Assembly: GCF_026342835.1 (NCBI RefSeq)
Contig: NZ_JAPEMI010000001.1
Location: 1,928,501-1,992,500, forward strand
Direction of reading: 5' to 3'
DNA: 64,000 bases
Source of the DNA: Streptomyces sp. NBC_00154
Lineage (GTDB): Bacteria > Actinomycetota > Actinomycetes > Streptomycetales > Streptomycetaceae
The translations under genes and the position numbers were made by a program. Under the pieces are notes generated by a model. The model did no database searches. It worked only from the letters and a program-made list of their open reading frames with translations, and was not told the DNA's origin. Below are positions 26,756 to 36,417 of the stretch, piece by piece (position 1 is the first letter of the stretch; every line of letters begins with the position of its first letter).

Positions 26756-27469
26756 ATGACCAAGCAGACCATCCTCGGCCGCGTCACTCAGCTGGCGAAA
26801 GCCAATATCAACGCCCTGCTGGATCAGGCGGAGGATCCGCAGAAGATGCTGGACCAGCTGATCCGCGACTACACGGCGAACATCTCGGAGGCCGAGCAGG
26901 CGGTGGCGGCGACCATCGGCAATCTGCGGCTCATGGAACAGGACCACCGCGAGGATGTCGACGCGGCCAAGGAATGGGGCGACAAGGCCCTCGCCGCCAG
27001 TCGCAAGGCGGACGAGCTACGGGCCGCCGGATCAGGGGCGGAGGCCGACAAGTTCGACAACCTGGCCAAGGTCGCGCTCGGCCGGCAGCTCCAGTCGGAG
27101 AAGGAGGCGAAGACCGCGGAGCCGACGATCGCGTCGCAGACGGTGGTGGTGGACAAGCTCAAATCCGGCCTGGATCAGATGAAGTCGAAGCTGAAGGAGC
27201 TGAAGTCCAAGCGGGACGAGCTGGTCGCGCGCGCCAAGTCGGCCCAGGCACAGAATCAGATGATGGACTCCGTCAAGAACATCAATGTTCTCGACCCGAC
27301 CAGTGAGCTCAGCCGATTCGAGGACAAGGTCCGGCGGGAGGAGGCGAAAGCGATGGGCAAGCAGGAGCTCGCCGCATCGTCCCTGGACGCCCAGTTCGAG
27401 CAGCTGGACAGCGTGGGCGACAGTGCGGAGGTCGAGGCCAGGCTCGCCGCCCTGAAAACGTCCTCATGA
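26756..27469 (+). CDS. pspA: PspA/IM30 (ESCRT-III-like) membrane stress protein
   Basis: 237 residues, almost entirely helical, typical of PspA/Vipp1. The N-terminal amphipathic helix that binds stressed membranes is visible (TILGRVTQLAKANINALLDQAEDPQKM), followed by coiled-coil hairpin helices with VAATIGNLRLMEQDHREDV and VVVDKLKSGLDQMKSKLKELKSKRDE (shown in part). It forms oligomeric scaffolds on damaged inner membrane. AAAGGAGAGG precedes the ATG by 6 bases. It is probably co-transcribed with the TPM gene. No RsmP/PspB/PspC genes are nearby. Confidence 0.92.
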   Translation: MTKQTILGRVTQLAKANINALLDQAEDPQKMLDQLIRDYTANISEAEQAVAATIGNLRLMEQDHREDVDAAKEWGDKALAASRKADELRAAGSGAEADKFDNLAKVALGRQLQSEKEAKTAEPTIASQTVVVDKLKSGLDQMKSKLKELKSKRDELVARAKSAQAQNQMMDSVKNINVLDPTSELSRFEDKVRREEAKAMGKQELAASSLDAQFEQLDSVGDSAEVEARLAALKTSS

Positions 27470-27514
27470 CCACCGCACCCGGAGCGCTCACCGCACTCGC
27501 ACCACGTCCGGGTG

Positions 27515-30097
27515 TCAGAACATACTCAGCAGCTGCTCGACCGTGCGCTCGGCGGCCGGCTGCCCGTCGGGCAGCGGCAGTTCGAACCAGACGGTCTTGC
27601 CGCGCGGTGTCCGCCTCGAACCCCAGGCCGCGCTCAACAGCCCCACCAGCTGCAGCCCTCGACCGCCCTCGTCCGTGTCGCGCGCCCGGCGTCGTCGTGG
27701 CTGGACGAGACCCGCGTCCCATACCTCGCACACGAGCGTACGGTCACGCAGCAGCCTGAGCCGAATCTCGCCCTCGCCGTACCGCAGGGCGTTGGTCACC
27801 AGCTCGCTGACGAGGAGTTCGGTGGTGTCCACCAGGTCGTCGAGGTCCCAGGCGATCAGTTGGCTGCGGGCCAGTTCGCGGGCGCGACCGACGGAGCGGG
27901 GTTCGCTCGGCAGCCGCCAGTCGCCGACCGCGTCGGCCGGCAGGCCCTGGATGCGGGCCATCAGCAGGGCGATGTCGTCCTCGCCGTGCCGGGTGTCGAG
28001 GGTGGTCAGGACGTGGTCACAGACGTCCTCCAGGGGGAGTTCGGGTTCGACGAGGGCGTCGCGCAGAGCCTGCAGTCCTTCGTCGAGCGGGTGATCGCGG
28101 GATTCGACGAGTCCATCGGTGTAGAGGGCGAGGAGGGCGCCCTCCTTGAGTTCGACCTCGACTTCCTCGAAGGGTTCGCCGCCGACGCCGAGCGGCATCC
28201 CGGGCGGGACGTCGAGCAGCAGGGCCGGTTCGCCCGGCTCGACCACAACAGGGGGAAGGTGACCGGCGTTGGCGAAGGTGCACCGCCGGGTGACCGAGTC
28301 GTAGACGGCATAGACACATGTCGCCAGGTAGACCTCGGACAGGTCAGCGTCGCGGGACTTGTGGGAGGCCCTCGAGGGCCACTGGGCGCCACCGCCGAAG
28401 CCGTCGGAGGCCGTGCTGCCACCGGGGGTGCCGAGGCCGCGGGCGACCTCATCGAGCGCGGAGAGCACTTCGGCGGGTTCCAGATCGAGGAGGGCCAGGG
28501 TCCTTACGGCAGTGCGCAGTTCACCCATGGCGACGGCGGCCCGCAGCCCGCGACCCATGACGTCGCCGACGACCAGGGCGGTGCGATGCCCGGGGAGTTC
28601 GATCACATCGAACCAGTCGCCACCCACCTCGGTCGCCGCGTTGCCGGGCAGATAGCGGCAGGCGATGTCGAGGCCCGCGGCCTCGGGGTCACCGGGTGGC
28701 AGCAGGCTGCGCTGGAGGATGAGTGCGCGTTCGTGCTCGCGCCGGTAGAGGCGGGCGTTGTCGATACAGACGGCGGCGCGGGCGGCCAGTTCGGTGGCGA
28801 GGGCACGGTCGCGCTCGCCGAAGGGTTCGCTGCCCTTCGTACGGGAGAACTGGACGAGGCCGACGACGGTGTCATGGGCGACCATCGGCACGGCGAGGGT
28901 GGACTGGACGAAGCCACGGTCGTCCCCGGGGACGTTCTTGACCCGGCCGGTGCGCAGAGCCTTGGCGCAGGGGGAGTTGAAGGGGTAGCGGTGGACGGCG
29001 CCCAGTACCGGCGGGTCGGTGTCCCCGTCGGTCGCGGTGCTGTCCGGGACGGCGTCCGAGACGGCGCTGGCGAAGCCGACGCGGCGCAGTTCGGCGGAGC
29101 CGCCGACGGGCTCCTGGCGGAGCGAGCCCCAGCTGCCGGGCGGTGCCTCGTCGCCGGTGAGCAGCCCCTGGTAGAGGTCGACGGAGGCGAGGTCGCAGAA
29201 GCCGGGTACGGCCACGTCGAGGAGTTCGCGGGCGGTGGTCTCCAGGTCGAGCGAGTTGCCGATGCGGGCGCTGGCCTCGTTGAGGAGGGCGAGGTTACGG
29301 CGGGCGCTGGCGGCCTCGCGGGCGGCAATATGGCGGCGGGTGACATCGGTGGCCAGTCCGGCGATGCCGATGGGCCGGCCTGCTCCGCTGTGCACGCGGT
29401 AGAGGTTCATCGACCAGTGACGGCTCTCCGCGTCGCCGGGTGCGGTGCCGACGAGCTGGAGATCGGTGACGGAGTCTCCGGTCTCCAGGACCCGCTTGAG
29501 GGTGGCGGTGAGCCGCTCGGCCTCGGGGCGGGCGAGATAGTCGTCGACCGTGCGGCCGCGGTGGTCGTCGGCCTGGCCGCCGAAGACGGTGGCGAAGCGC
29601 TGGTTGGCTCGTACGACCGTGAAGTCCGTGCCGAACAACACGAAACCGAAGGGAGATTGGCCGAAAATGGCCTGCGAAGCCGCCAGGTCCGTCTCGATAC
29701 GGCGCAGGGCGCGGACATCCACGACGATGCAGAGCGCGGCCCGTTCCCCGCTCCCCGTCTCACTGGGCATCACATAGAGCTCGGCGAGCCCGTGGACGGC
29801 ATTTTCGCCCGGGATGCGGAAGGGGACGAGGCCCGTCCACTCCTTGCCGTCGAGTATCTCGCCGACCCGGCGATGGCCGTCGGTGCGCAGCTCGGAGGGC
29901 ATGAAGGCCTCGACCGGATCCCTGCCCACCGCTTCGTCTGCGGCAATGCCGAAGAGACCGGCGGCCCGGCGGCTCCACTGCTCGATCAGCCCGTCGGGGC
30001 CGATCGAGAAGGAGGCGACCCTGATGTAGTCATAGATCGAGCCAGGCGGGCTGCTCTGCCACACGACGTTGCCCGCTGTCCCAGGTATTTCGCTCAC
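27515..30097 (-). CDS. Multidomain PAS-PAS-GAF-SpoIIE phosphatase with C-terminal HATPase (anti-sigma kinase-like) domain
   Basis: 860 residues, cytosolic. PAS domain 1 at about 25-130 (VASFSIGPDGLIEQWSRRAAGLFG) and PAS 2 at 140-265 (GQSPFGFVLFGTDFTVVRANQRF). A GAF domain at 285-455 (LALLNEASARIGNSLDLE..AARAAVCIDNARLY) and SpoIIE/PP2C phosphatase at 470-715 (EVGGDWFDVIEL, VVGDVMGRGLRAA, LLALYTDGLVESRD, GEDDIALLMAR). A HATPase_c_2 domain covers 735-850 (LLVSELVTNALRYG, DEGGRGLQLVGLLSAAWG). Such proteins sit in partner-switching networks that set anti-anti-sigma phosphorylation, and phosphatase and kinase-like halves are fused here. Convergent with pspA (45-base gap). Confidence 0.93.
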   Translation of the reverse strand: MSEIPGTAGNVVWQSSPPGSIYDYIRVASFSIGPDGLIEQWSRRAAGLFGIAADEAVGRDPVEAFMPSELRTDGHRRVGEILDGKEWTGLVPFRIPGENAVHGLAELYVMPSETGSGERAALCIVVDVRALRRIETDLAASQAIFGQSPFGFVLFGTDFTVVRANQRFATVFGGQADDHRGRTVDDYLARPEAERLTATLKRVLETGDSVTDLQLVGTAPGDAESRHWSMNLYRVHSGAGRPIGIAGLATDVTRRHIAAREAASARRNLALLNEASARIGNSLDLETTARELLDVAVPGFCDLASVDLYQGLLTGDEAPPGSWGSLRQEPVGGSAELRRVGFASAVSDAVPDSTATDGDTDPPVLGAVHRYPFNSPCAKALRTGRVKNVPGDDRGFVQSTLAVPMVAHDTVVGLVQFSRTKGSEPFGERDRALATELAARAAVCIDNARLYRREHERALILQRSLLPPGDPEAAGLDIACRYLPGNAATEVGGDWFDVIELPGHRTALVVGDVMGRGLRAAVAMGELRTAVRTLALLDLEPAEVLSALDEVARGLGTPGGSTASDGFGGGAQWPSRASHKSRDADLSEVYLATCVYAVYDSVTRRCTFANAGHLPPVVVEPGEPALLLDVPPGMPLGVGGEPFEEVEVELKEGALLALYTDGLVESRDHPLDEGLQALRDALVEPELPLEDVCDHVLTTLDTRHGEDDIALLMARIQGLPADAVGDWRLPSEPRSVGRARELARSQLIAWDLDDLVDTTELLVSELVTNALRYGEGEIRLRLLRDRTLVCEVWDAGLVQPRRRRARDTDEGGRGLQLVGLLSAAWGSRRTPRGKTVWFELPLPDGQPAAERTVEQLLSMF

Positions 30098-30195
30098 GCG
30101 ACCGTCCCCTCCAGCTCACACACCGGACCGGTCCTGCCCGCAGTATTCAGCACTACGGCGCTTACCGACACGGCGTTCACGATCACAGCACGGTC

Positions 30196-30220
30196 TCAGT
30201 CCCTTTCAGCCAGGGACTGA
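30196..30220 (-). terminator. Hairpin downstream of the stand-alone HATPase gene
   Basis: Perfect 9-base arms TCAGTCCCT / AGGGACTGA with a 7-base loop, 46 bases after the minus-strand stop at 30267 and about 100 bases before the SpoIIE gene. It may terminate the upstream gene or act as an operator for the downstream one. Confidence 0.45.
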
Positions 30221-30266
30221 CAGGCACTGCCCGAGCTTTGTGATCGCTGTGCGTCCCACCCCACTC

Positions 30267-30695
30267 CTAACCAGGGAGGGCCAGCTCGAACCACACCGTC
30301 TTGCCACTATTTCCGTGCCGCGTCCCCCAGCGGCGAGCAGAACGGGCCACGAGCTGCAACCCTCGGCCCCCTTCGTCATCGGGTCCGGCAGCGCGTTCGG
30401 TGGGCGGATCCGGAAGCGGATCGGAGACTTCCACAAGCAGTCCGGGGCGGGTGTCCGGACCTTCGCCGTTGGGTTGGGGCCGCACGAGTCGTACGCCGAT
30501 GGGGCCTGAGGTGTAGCGCATGGAATTGGTCACCAGCTCACTGACCAGCAGAACGGTCACATCACCGACCGTCGCGTCGAGCCCCCAGCCGCGCAGTGCC
30601 TCGTGGACCGCATGCCGAGCGGTGCGCACGGCCCCCGGCACAGCCGGAAAGGTCCACTCGGCGCAGTCGCCTTCGGTATCGATCACGCCGATCAC
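30267..30695 (-). CDS. Stand-alone HATPase_c_2 ATP-binding (RsbW/SpoIIAB-like) regulatory protein
   Basis: 142 residues of the GHKL ATPase fold: N-box LLVSELVTNSMRYTSGP, G1-like region LLVEVSDPLPDPPTERAAGPDDEGGRGLQLVARSARRWG and closing GKTVWFELALPG. It is closely similar to the last 110 residues of the SpoIIE protein encoded 170 bases downstream on the same strand, so the pair probably arose by domain duplication. Proteins of this class bind or phosphorylate anti-anti-sigma factors or act as anti-sigma factors. ATG start at 30695. An AAACAG/CTGTTT inverted repeat lies just upstream. Confidence 0.9.
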   Translation of the reverse strand: MIGVIDTEGDCAEWTFPAVPGAVRTARHAVHEALRGWGLDATVGDVTVLLVSELVTNSMRYTSGPIGVRLVRPQPNGEGPDTRPGLLVEVSDPLPDPPTERAAGPDDEGGRGLQLVARSARRWGTRHGNSGKTVWFELALPG

Positions 30696-30709
30696 TTCCC
30701 AAGACGAGC

Positions 30710-30728
30710 AAACAGGGAACGTCTGTTT
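30710..30728. promoter_or_regulatory. Inverted repeat AAACAG-7-CTGTTT in an AT-richer promoter region
   Basis: The site lies 15-33 bases upstream of the HATPase gene start, in the least GC-rich stretch nearby (30695-30780). Position and symmetry suggest an operator or promoter element. The cognate factor is unknown. Confidence 0.4.
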
Positions 30729-30873
30729 AAGGGGACTAATCAGCCCATACCCGATATTTGGGGTGGACTATCGCTGGAATCGACATGTGGGGCGTACGGG
30801 TGTAGGGCGGCGTGCGCGCACGGAGGGGGCGCACGCTCACTGGCGCGCGCAGTCCGACAGAGGCCCGGTCGGG

Positions 30874-30965
30874 GCGTCCCGATCAGGGGCGGTTCCGGTC
30901 GGAGGCGGCTCCGGTCGGGGCGTCCCGATCAGAGGCGGTTCCGGTCGGATGCGGCTCCGGTCGGC
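30874..30965. repeat. 46-bp tandem repeat, two copies, crossing the NUDIX stop codon
   Basis: Copies 30874-30919 and 30920-30965 share about 43 of 46 bases, and a partial third copy may precede them. Each copy contains two GG(C/T)TCCGGTCGG units. The second copy encodes the last dozen residues and the stop of the minus-strand NUDIX gene. Confidence 0.8.
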
Positions 30966-31348
30966 AGGCGGCGCATGGCCTCGGCCACAGCGGGCCGGTC
31001 CTGGTCGAGCCAGTCGACCACGTCGCTCTCACCCGGTCCGAGCCATCTCAGTTCGTCATGGTCCTGGAGCGGGGCGGGCACACCGGACACCAGCCGCGCC
31101 GTCCATACCCGGAGCACATAGCCGGGCGCCAGTGGCCACTCGCCGGGGATGCGCTCCAGCGGCTCCGTCTCCACACCGAGTTCCTCGCGGAGTTCACGCA
31201 CGAGCGCCTGCTCGCCGGTCTCCCCCGGCTCCAGCTTCCCGCCGGGCAGCTCCCACCGCCCCGCCAGCTCAGGCGGGGCGCTACGGCGCGCGGCCAGCAG
31301 GCGCCCCTGGTCGTAAACGGCTCCGGCCACCACCACGCGATCGTTCAT
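30929..31348 (-). CDS. NUDIX hydrolase (MutT/NudG-like)
   Basis: 139 residues. Nudix box [28 protein letters not shown] (given in part: [12 protein letters not shown] and RELREELG) matches GX5EX7REUXEEXGU with all acidic metal ligands. N-terminal [22 protein letters not shown] and WELPGG are like small CTP/8-oxo-dGTP pyrophosphohydrolases that sanitise the nucleotide pool. ATG at 31348. A longer open frame upstream is Arg/Gly-rich and unconvincing. The last residues ([10 protein letters not shown]) come from the tandem repeat that ends the gene, so this tail is unlikely to be functional. Confidence 0.92.
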   Translation of the reverse strand: MNDRVVVAGAVYDQGRLLAARRSAPPELAGRWELPGGKLEPGETGEQALVRELREELGVETEPLERIPGEWPLAPGYVLRVWTARLVSGVPAPLQDHDELRWLGPGESDVVDWLDQDRPAVAEAMRRLPTGAASDRNRL

Positions 31349-31467
31349 ACGCCGGAGCGTAACCCCCGGCCCACGACGCTCCGGCCCACCCACCGCGACC
31401 ACTCCGACCCGCCCGCTCGCGCGCCACCGGCCGGCCCGCTCCCCGAGGCGGCGGTCGAGGAAGGCGG

Positions 31468-31650
31468 TCAGGGACGGGCGCTCTGCCCCAGACGCTCGAC
31501 CCAATAGAGCTGCTTGTGGCCGCGGCTGTCGAGCTTGTCGGCGATCTTCTGCGCCTCGGCCTGCGTGGCATACCTGCCGACGCGGTACCTGTTGCCGTTG
31601 TCGTCCTGCCTTATCACCAGCCAAGGGAGCACGGCCCCGCCGTCGCTCAT
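31468..31650 (-). CDS. Small SPOR-like domain protein
   Basis: 60 residues beginning [19 protein letters not shown]. The [20 protein letters not shown] segment followed by LYWVERL fits a minimal SPOR-like beta-alpha-beta unit. No signal peptide. Such short proteins are widespread in Streptomyces with no known role. GGGAGGG stands 5 bases before the chosen ATG. An ATG six codons upstream (31668) also has a good ribosome-binding site and cannot be excluded. Confidence 0.75.
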   Translation of the reverse strand: MSDGGAVLPWLVIRQDDNGNRYRVGRYATQAEAQKIADKLDSRGHKQLYWVERLGQSARP

Positions 31651-31861
31651 CGTGTCCCTCCCGAGCATTGCGCCCCTCCCCTGAACGGCCTGCACGACTC
31701 TAAGGATCCCCAGGAAACCGCAGTACGCATATGCCCGAGCGTACGCCTGACCTTCACGCAACGGATACGTAATTACACAAAGAGGCACCGATCCGGCCAG
31801 CACAAAGGGGGCGCACTCATCCTGATGCGCCCCCCTGTGCCACACGGATCACTTGCGTCGC

Positions 31862-33682
<1,821 letters not shown>

Positions 33683-33838
33683 CGGTGACTTCCCGTTCGT
33701 CAGTCCGGCGTGCGGGTACGAACGGGAAGGTAAGAGCAGGACATGACAAGCCGTTACGGCCAGTGATTGCCCATCGGTTACGAGAACTGAGTGGGCGTTA
33801 ACTCGTCATCACGGGCGCCGGACTGGCCGTCCGAGTAT

Positions 33839-33913
33839 CGGTCATCCGACAGGAACTCGACGCACCGGTCGCCCGGCAGGAGCAAGACGTACCGGTCACC
33901 TGACGGGAAGGTG
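33839..33913. repeat. 27-bp imperfect tandem repeat at the 3' end of gntR
   Basis: Units start at 33839, 33866 and 33893 (CGGTCATCCGACAGG, CGGTCGCCCGGCAGG and CGGTCACCTGACGGG). The third unit contains the stop codon of the GntR gene and its last codons. 27 bases equals nine codons. Confidence 0.65.
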
Positions 33914-34648
33914 GTAGGAGATCCGGTAGCGGTCGCCGGGCACCACCACGTCCGCCGTCTCGACCGGCCGACCCGATGCGTAGTACGTACGCCCGATCAC
34001 CATCACCACATGGCCCGGCACACCACCGAGCGCCAGGAGCTCCTCCGCAAGCCCCGGGCGCGCGCCGACCTGCTCGACCACGTTGTCCACGACGACGTCG
34101 ATCGCGGCCATCCGCTCGACCACCCCACAACCGCCCAGCGGGCCTTCCTCCGGCAGCATCACCGGCGTGCGTCCCGTGATCGCGAGGGGTTCCCAGGAGG
34201 TGGAGAGCATCATCGGCTCCCCCGCTTCCCGGAAGATGTATCTGGTGCGCATCACCCGGTCCCCCGGGTCGATATCAAGGCGGTCGGCGATCTCCGGGCC
34301 CGCCTCCTCCTGTTCGCTGCGGGACTCCCAAGTCCCTCGCACCCCTTCCGCCGCCTGCTCCTGGCGGAACGGGCTGGCTCCCGCGTCCGGCCGGTAGCCG
34401 GAGCGGGCGATGCGACGCGGGACCGGGCGTGCACGCACATACGTACCGGAGCCGGAGCGTCCCTCGACCAGACCTTCTGCCATCAGCACCTTGCGCGCCT
34501 CCAGCGCGACGGTGTCCGAGACCCCGTACTCCTCGCGGATACGGGCCTGCGACGGCAGGCGCGTGTGCGGCGGCAGCGAACCATTGACGATCTTCTCTCG
34601 CAGATCGCTCGCAACGCGCAGATAGGCGGGCTGCTCACCGAATGTCAC
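33896..34648 (-). CDS. GntR-family (HutC/UTRA) transcriptional regulator
   Basis: 250 residues. N-terminal winged helix: AYLRVASDLREKIVNGSLPPHTRLPSQARIREEYGVSDTVALEARKVLMAEGLVEGRSGSGTYV (in part: SQARIREEYGVSDTVALEA). The C-terminal UTRA ligand domain runs from about 85 to the end (DRVMRTRYIFREAGEPMMLSTSWEP, VVERMAAIDVVVDNVVEQVGARP, VIGRTYYASGRPVETADVVVPGDRY). The GTG at 34648 has GGGAG 7 bases upstream and gives the usual short N-terminus. The neighbouring NCS1 permease lies downstream on the same strand, so a permease substrate may be the ligand. Not DasR itself on present evidence. Confidence 0.92.
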   Translation of the reverse strand: MTFGEQPAYLRVASDLREKIVNGSLPPHTRLPSQARIREEYGVSDTVALEARKVLMAEGLVEGRSGSGTYVRARPVPRRIARSGYRPDAGASPFRQEQAAEGVRGTWESRSEQEEAGPEIADRLDIDPGDRVMRTRYIFREAGEPMMLSTSWEPLAITGRTPVMLPEEGPLGGCGVVERMAAIDVVVDNVVEQVGARPGLAEELLALGGVPGHVVMVIGRTYYASGRPVETADVVVPGDRYRISYHLPVR

Positions 34649-34854
34649 AGGCCACTCCCAACAGGTTGACAGTCTGCAACAGACTGGCAACCGTCGGTCG
34701 TGAACCGCAAGCACAGGCCAAAGTTTCACCCGAAGTGATGACTTGGCGCCGCCCTGCGCATATCGAGGCCCCGGCCACCACAGCAATCTCGGTCACGCTC
34801 GGCCCGGTACGGCGCCATGAAGCCCCTCGATCACCCCCAACCCCTTGACCCGTT

Positions 34855-34868
34855 TTGGTCCAGACCAA
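34855..34868. promoter_or_regulatory. DasR-responsive element (dre) before the chitinase gene
   Basis: TTGGTCCAGACCAA is a perfect 14-base palindrome matching the core TGGTCTAGACCA of known dre sites. It lies 63 bases upstream of the chitinase ATG. DasR represses chitin/N-acetylglucosamine genes in Streptomyces and is released by amino-sugar phosphates. Confidence 0.85.
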
Positions 34869-34930
34869 TAGTTTCCTCACCACACAGCACGGCTCTCGCA
34901 CCTCTCAGCGCACCCACAGGAACGGGCCCC

Positions 34931-36304
34931 ATGCGTCGAAGAACCCTGTCCAGACTGGCCATTGCCGCCTGCGCCCTCTCACTGGCGGCCGGGATCGCAC
35001 CCGCCGCCTCCGCCTCCGGAGGCTCCGCCTCCCCCGCCCACGCCTCCGGTTCCGCCGCCTACAAGCGCGTCGGCTACTTCACCCAATGGGGCGTCTACGG
35101 ACGCGACTTCCAGGTCGAGGACCTGGACACGAGCGGCACCGCGGCCAAGCTCACCCACATCAACTACGCCTTCGGCAACGTCAGCGCCGACGGCAAGTGC
35201 TTCACCGGCAATGTGCCGGGAGAGGCCGACGCCTGGGCGGACTACGTCCGTCCGCTGGACGCCGCAGGGTCGGTCGACGGCGTCGCGGACACCGACACCC
35301 AGCCTCTCGCGGGCAACTTCAATCAGCTGCGCGAGCTGAAGGCCAAGCACCCCGGCCTCAAGGTGATGATCTCCCTGGGTGGCTGGAGCTGGTCCACCCA
35401 CTTCTCGGACGCGGCCCGCACCGCCGCCTCCCGCAAGGCGTTCGTCTCCTCCTGCATCGACCTGTACATCAAGGGCAATCTGCCGGTGGACGGGGCGCGC
35501 GGCGGCGAGGGCGCGGCGGCCGGTCTCTTCGACGGCGTGGACATCGACTGGGAGTGGCCCGGCTCCGCCGGCGACACGGACACGGTCTACCGCCCCGAGG
35601 ACAAGCGGCACTTCACCGCTCTGGTGCACGAATTCCGCACCCAGCTCGACGCGTACGCGAAGAGCACCGCCAAGGAGGGCAAGGGCCACGGGCACAACAG
35701 CAAGCCCAAGCACTACGAGCTGACGGCGTTCGTCCCCACCGCTCCGGTCAAGATCGACGCAGGCTTCGACGTTCGTCGCATCATGCGGGACTTCGACTTC
35801 GTGAACCTGCAGGGTTACGACTTCCATGTGTCCGGCGAGACGACCACGGCGCAGCAGTCCGCGCTGTACGCGAAGAACGACTTCAGCGTCGACCAGACCG
35901 TGCGCGAATGGATCGGGCGCGGCGCCCCCGCCCGCAAGCTGGTCATGGGCATGCCGTTCTACGGTCAGGGCTGGACCGGCGTGACGGGCGGCGGCGACGG
36001 TCTCGGCCGGCCCGCCGCGGCCCCCGCACCCGCCACCTGGGCTGCAGGCTACGAGGACTACAAGGCCCTCAAGAAGCTGGCCGAATCCGGTACGTACAAG
36101 ATCCATCGGGATCTCAGGAACGGCCACGCATGGCTGTTCGACGGCACGACCCTGTGGACGTACGACGACCCACAGGTGCTGCGCACCAAGACGTCGTACA
36201 TCCGTCAGCACGGTCTGGGCGGCGCGATGTTCTGGTCGCTGGACGGGGACACGGGCGATGGCGAGCTGATGACCGCCGTCGACCAGGGCCTCGGTCGGCG
36301 CTAG
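34931..36304 (+). CDS. Secreted chitinase, glycoside hydrolase family 18
   Basis: 457 residues. Sec signal MRRRTLSRLAIAACALSLAAGIAPAASA, then a Ser/Ala linker and a GH18 barrel: RVGYFTQWGVYGRDF, KLTHINYAFGN, KVMISLGGWSWS and catalytic FDGVDIDWEWP, with proton donor Glu208. Further on are FDFVNLQGYDFH and GGAMFWSLDGD. No carbohydrate-binding module or fibronectin domain is present, so it is a single-domain enzyme that probably acts on soluble or swollen chitin. The ATG at 34931 begins the signal peptide. An earlier in-frame ATG at 34817 lies upstream of the dre operator and is rejected. Regulation by DasR is indicated by the dre site. Confidence 0.95.
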   Translation: MRRRTLSRLAIAACALSLAAGIAPAASASGGSASPAHASGSAAYKRVGYFTQWGVYGRDFQVEDLDTSGTAAKLTHINYAFGNVSADGKCFTGNVPGEADAWADYVRPLDAAGSVDGVADTDTQPLAGNFNQLRELKAKHPGLKVMISLGGWSWSTHFSDAARTAASRKAFVSSCIDLYIKGNLPVDGARGGEGAAAGLFDGVDIDWEWPGSAGDTDTVYRPEDKRHFTALVHEFRTQLDAYAKSTAKEGKGHGHNSKPKHYELTAFVPTAPVKIDAGFDVRRIMRDFDFVNLQGYDFHVSGETTTAQQSALYAKNDFSVDQTVREWIGRGAPARKLVMGMPFYGQGWTGVTGGGDGLGRPAAAPAPATWAAGYEDYKALKKLAESGTYKIHRDLRNGHAWLFDGTTLWTYDDPQVLRTKTSYIRQHGLGGAMFWSLDGDTGDGELMTAVDQGLGRR

Positions 36305-36346
36305 GGGGGGTAACCCGCAGACGCCCCCAGGGCACGGTCAGCGAGG

Positions 36347-36382
36347 GTGTGGGGGTGACCGCCGATGCGGTCGCCCCCACAC
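36347..36382. terminator. Terminator after the chitinase gene
   Basis: 16-base arms (36347-36362 and 36367-36382) with one G-T-type mismatch and a 4-base CGAT loop, followed by TTTC on the plus strand. It can also close the minus-strand relic that ends at 36418. Confidence 0.75.
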
Positions 36383-36417
36383 TTTCAGCAAGTCGCGAAT
36401 GCCCTACGGACGCGGCA

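Noticed and set aside
27512-30220. Open frame of 902 codons on the plus strand
   Set aside because: Shadow of the SpoIIE phosphatase gene, which has clear domains on the minus strand. The plus-strand protein is compositionally biased.
30874-30965. CRISPR-like repeats
   Set aside because: Direct tandem units without spacers, and no cas genes.
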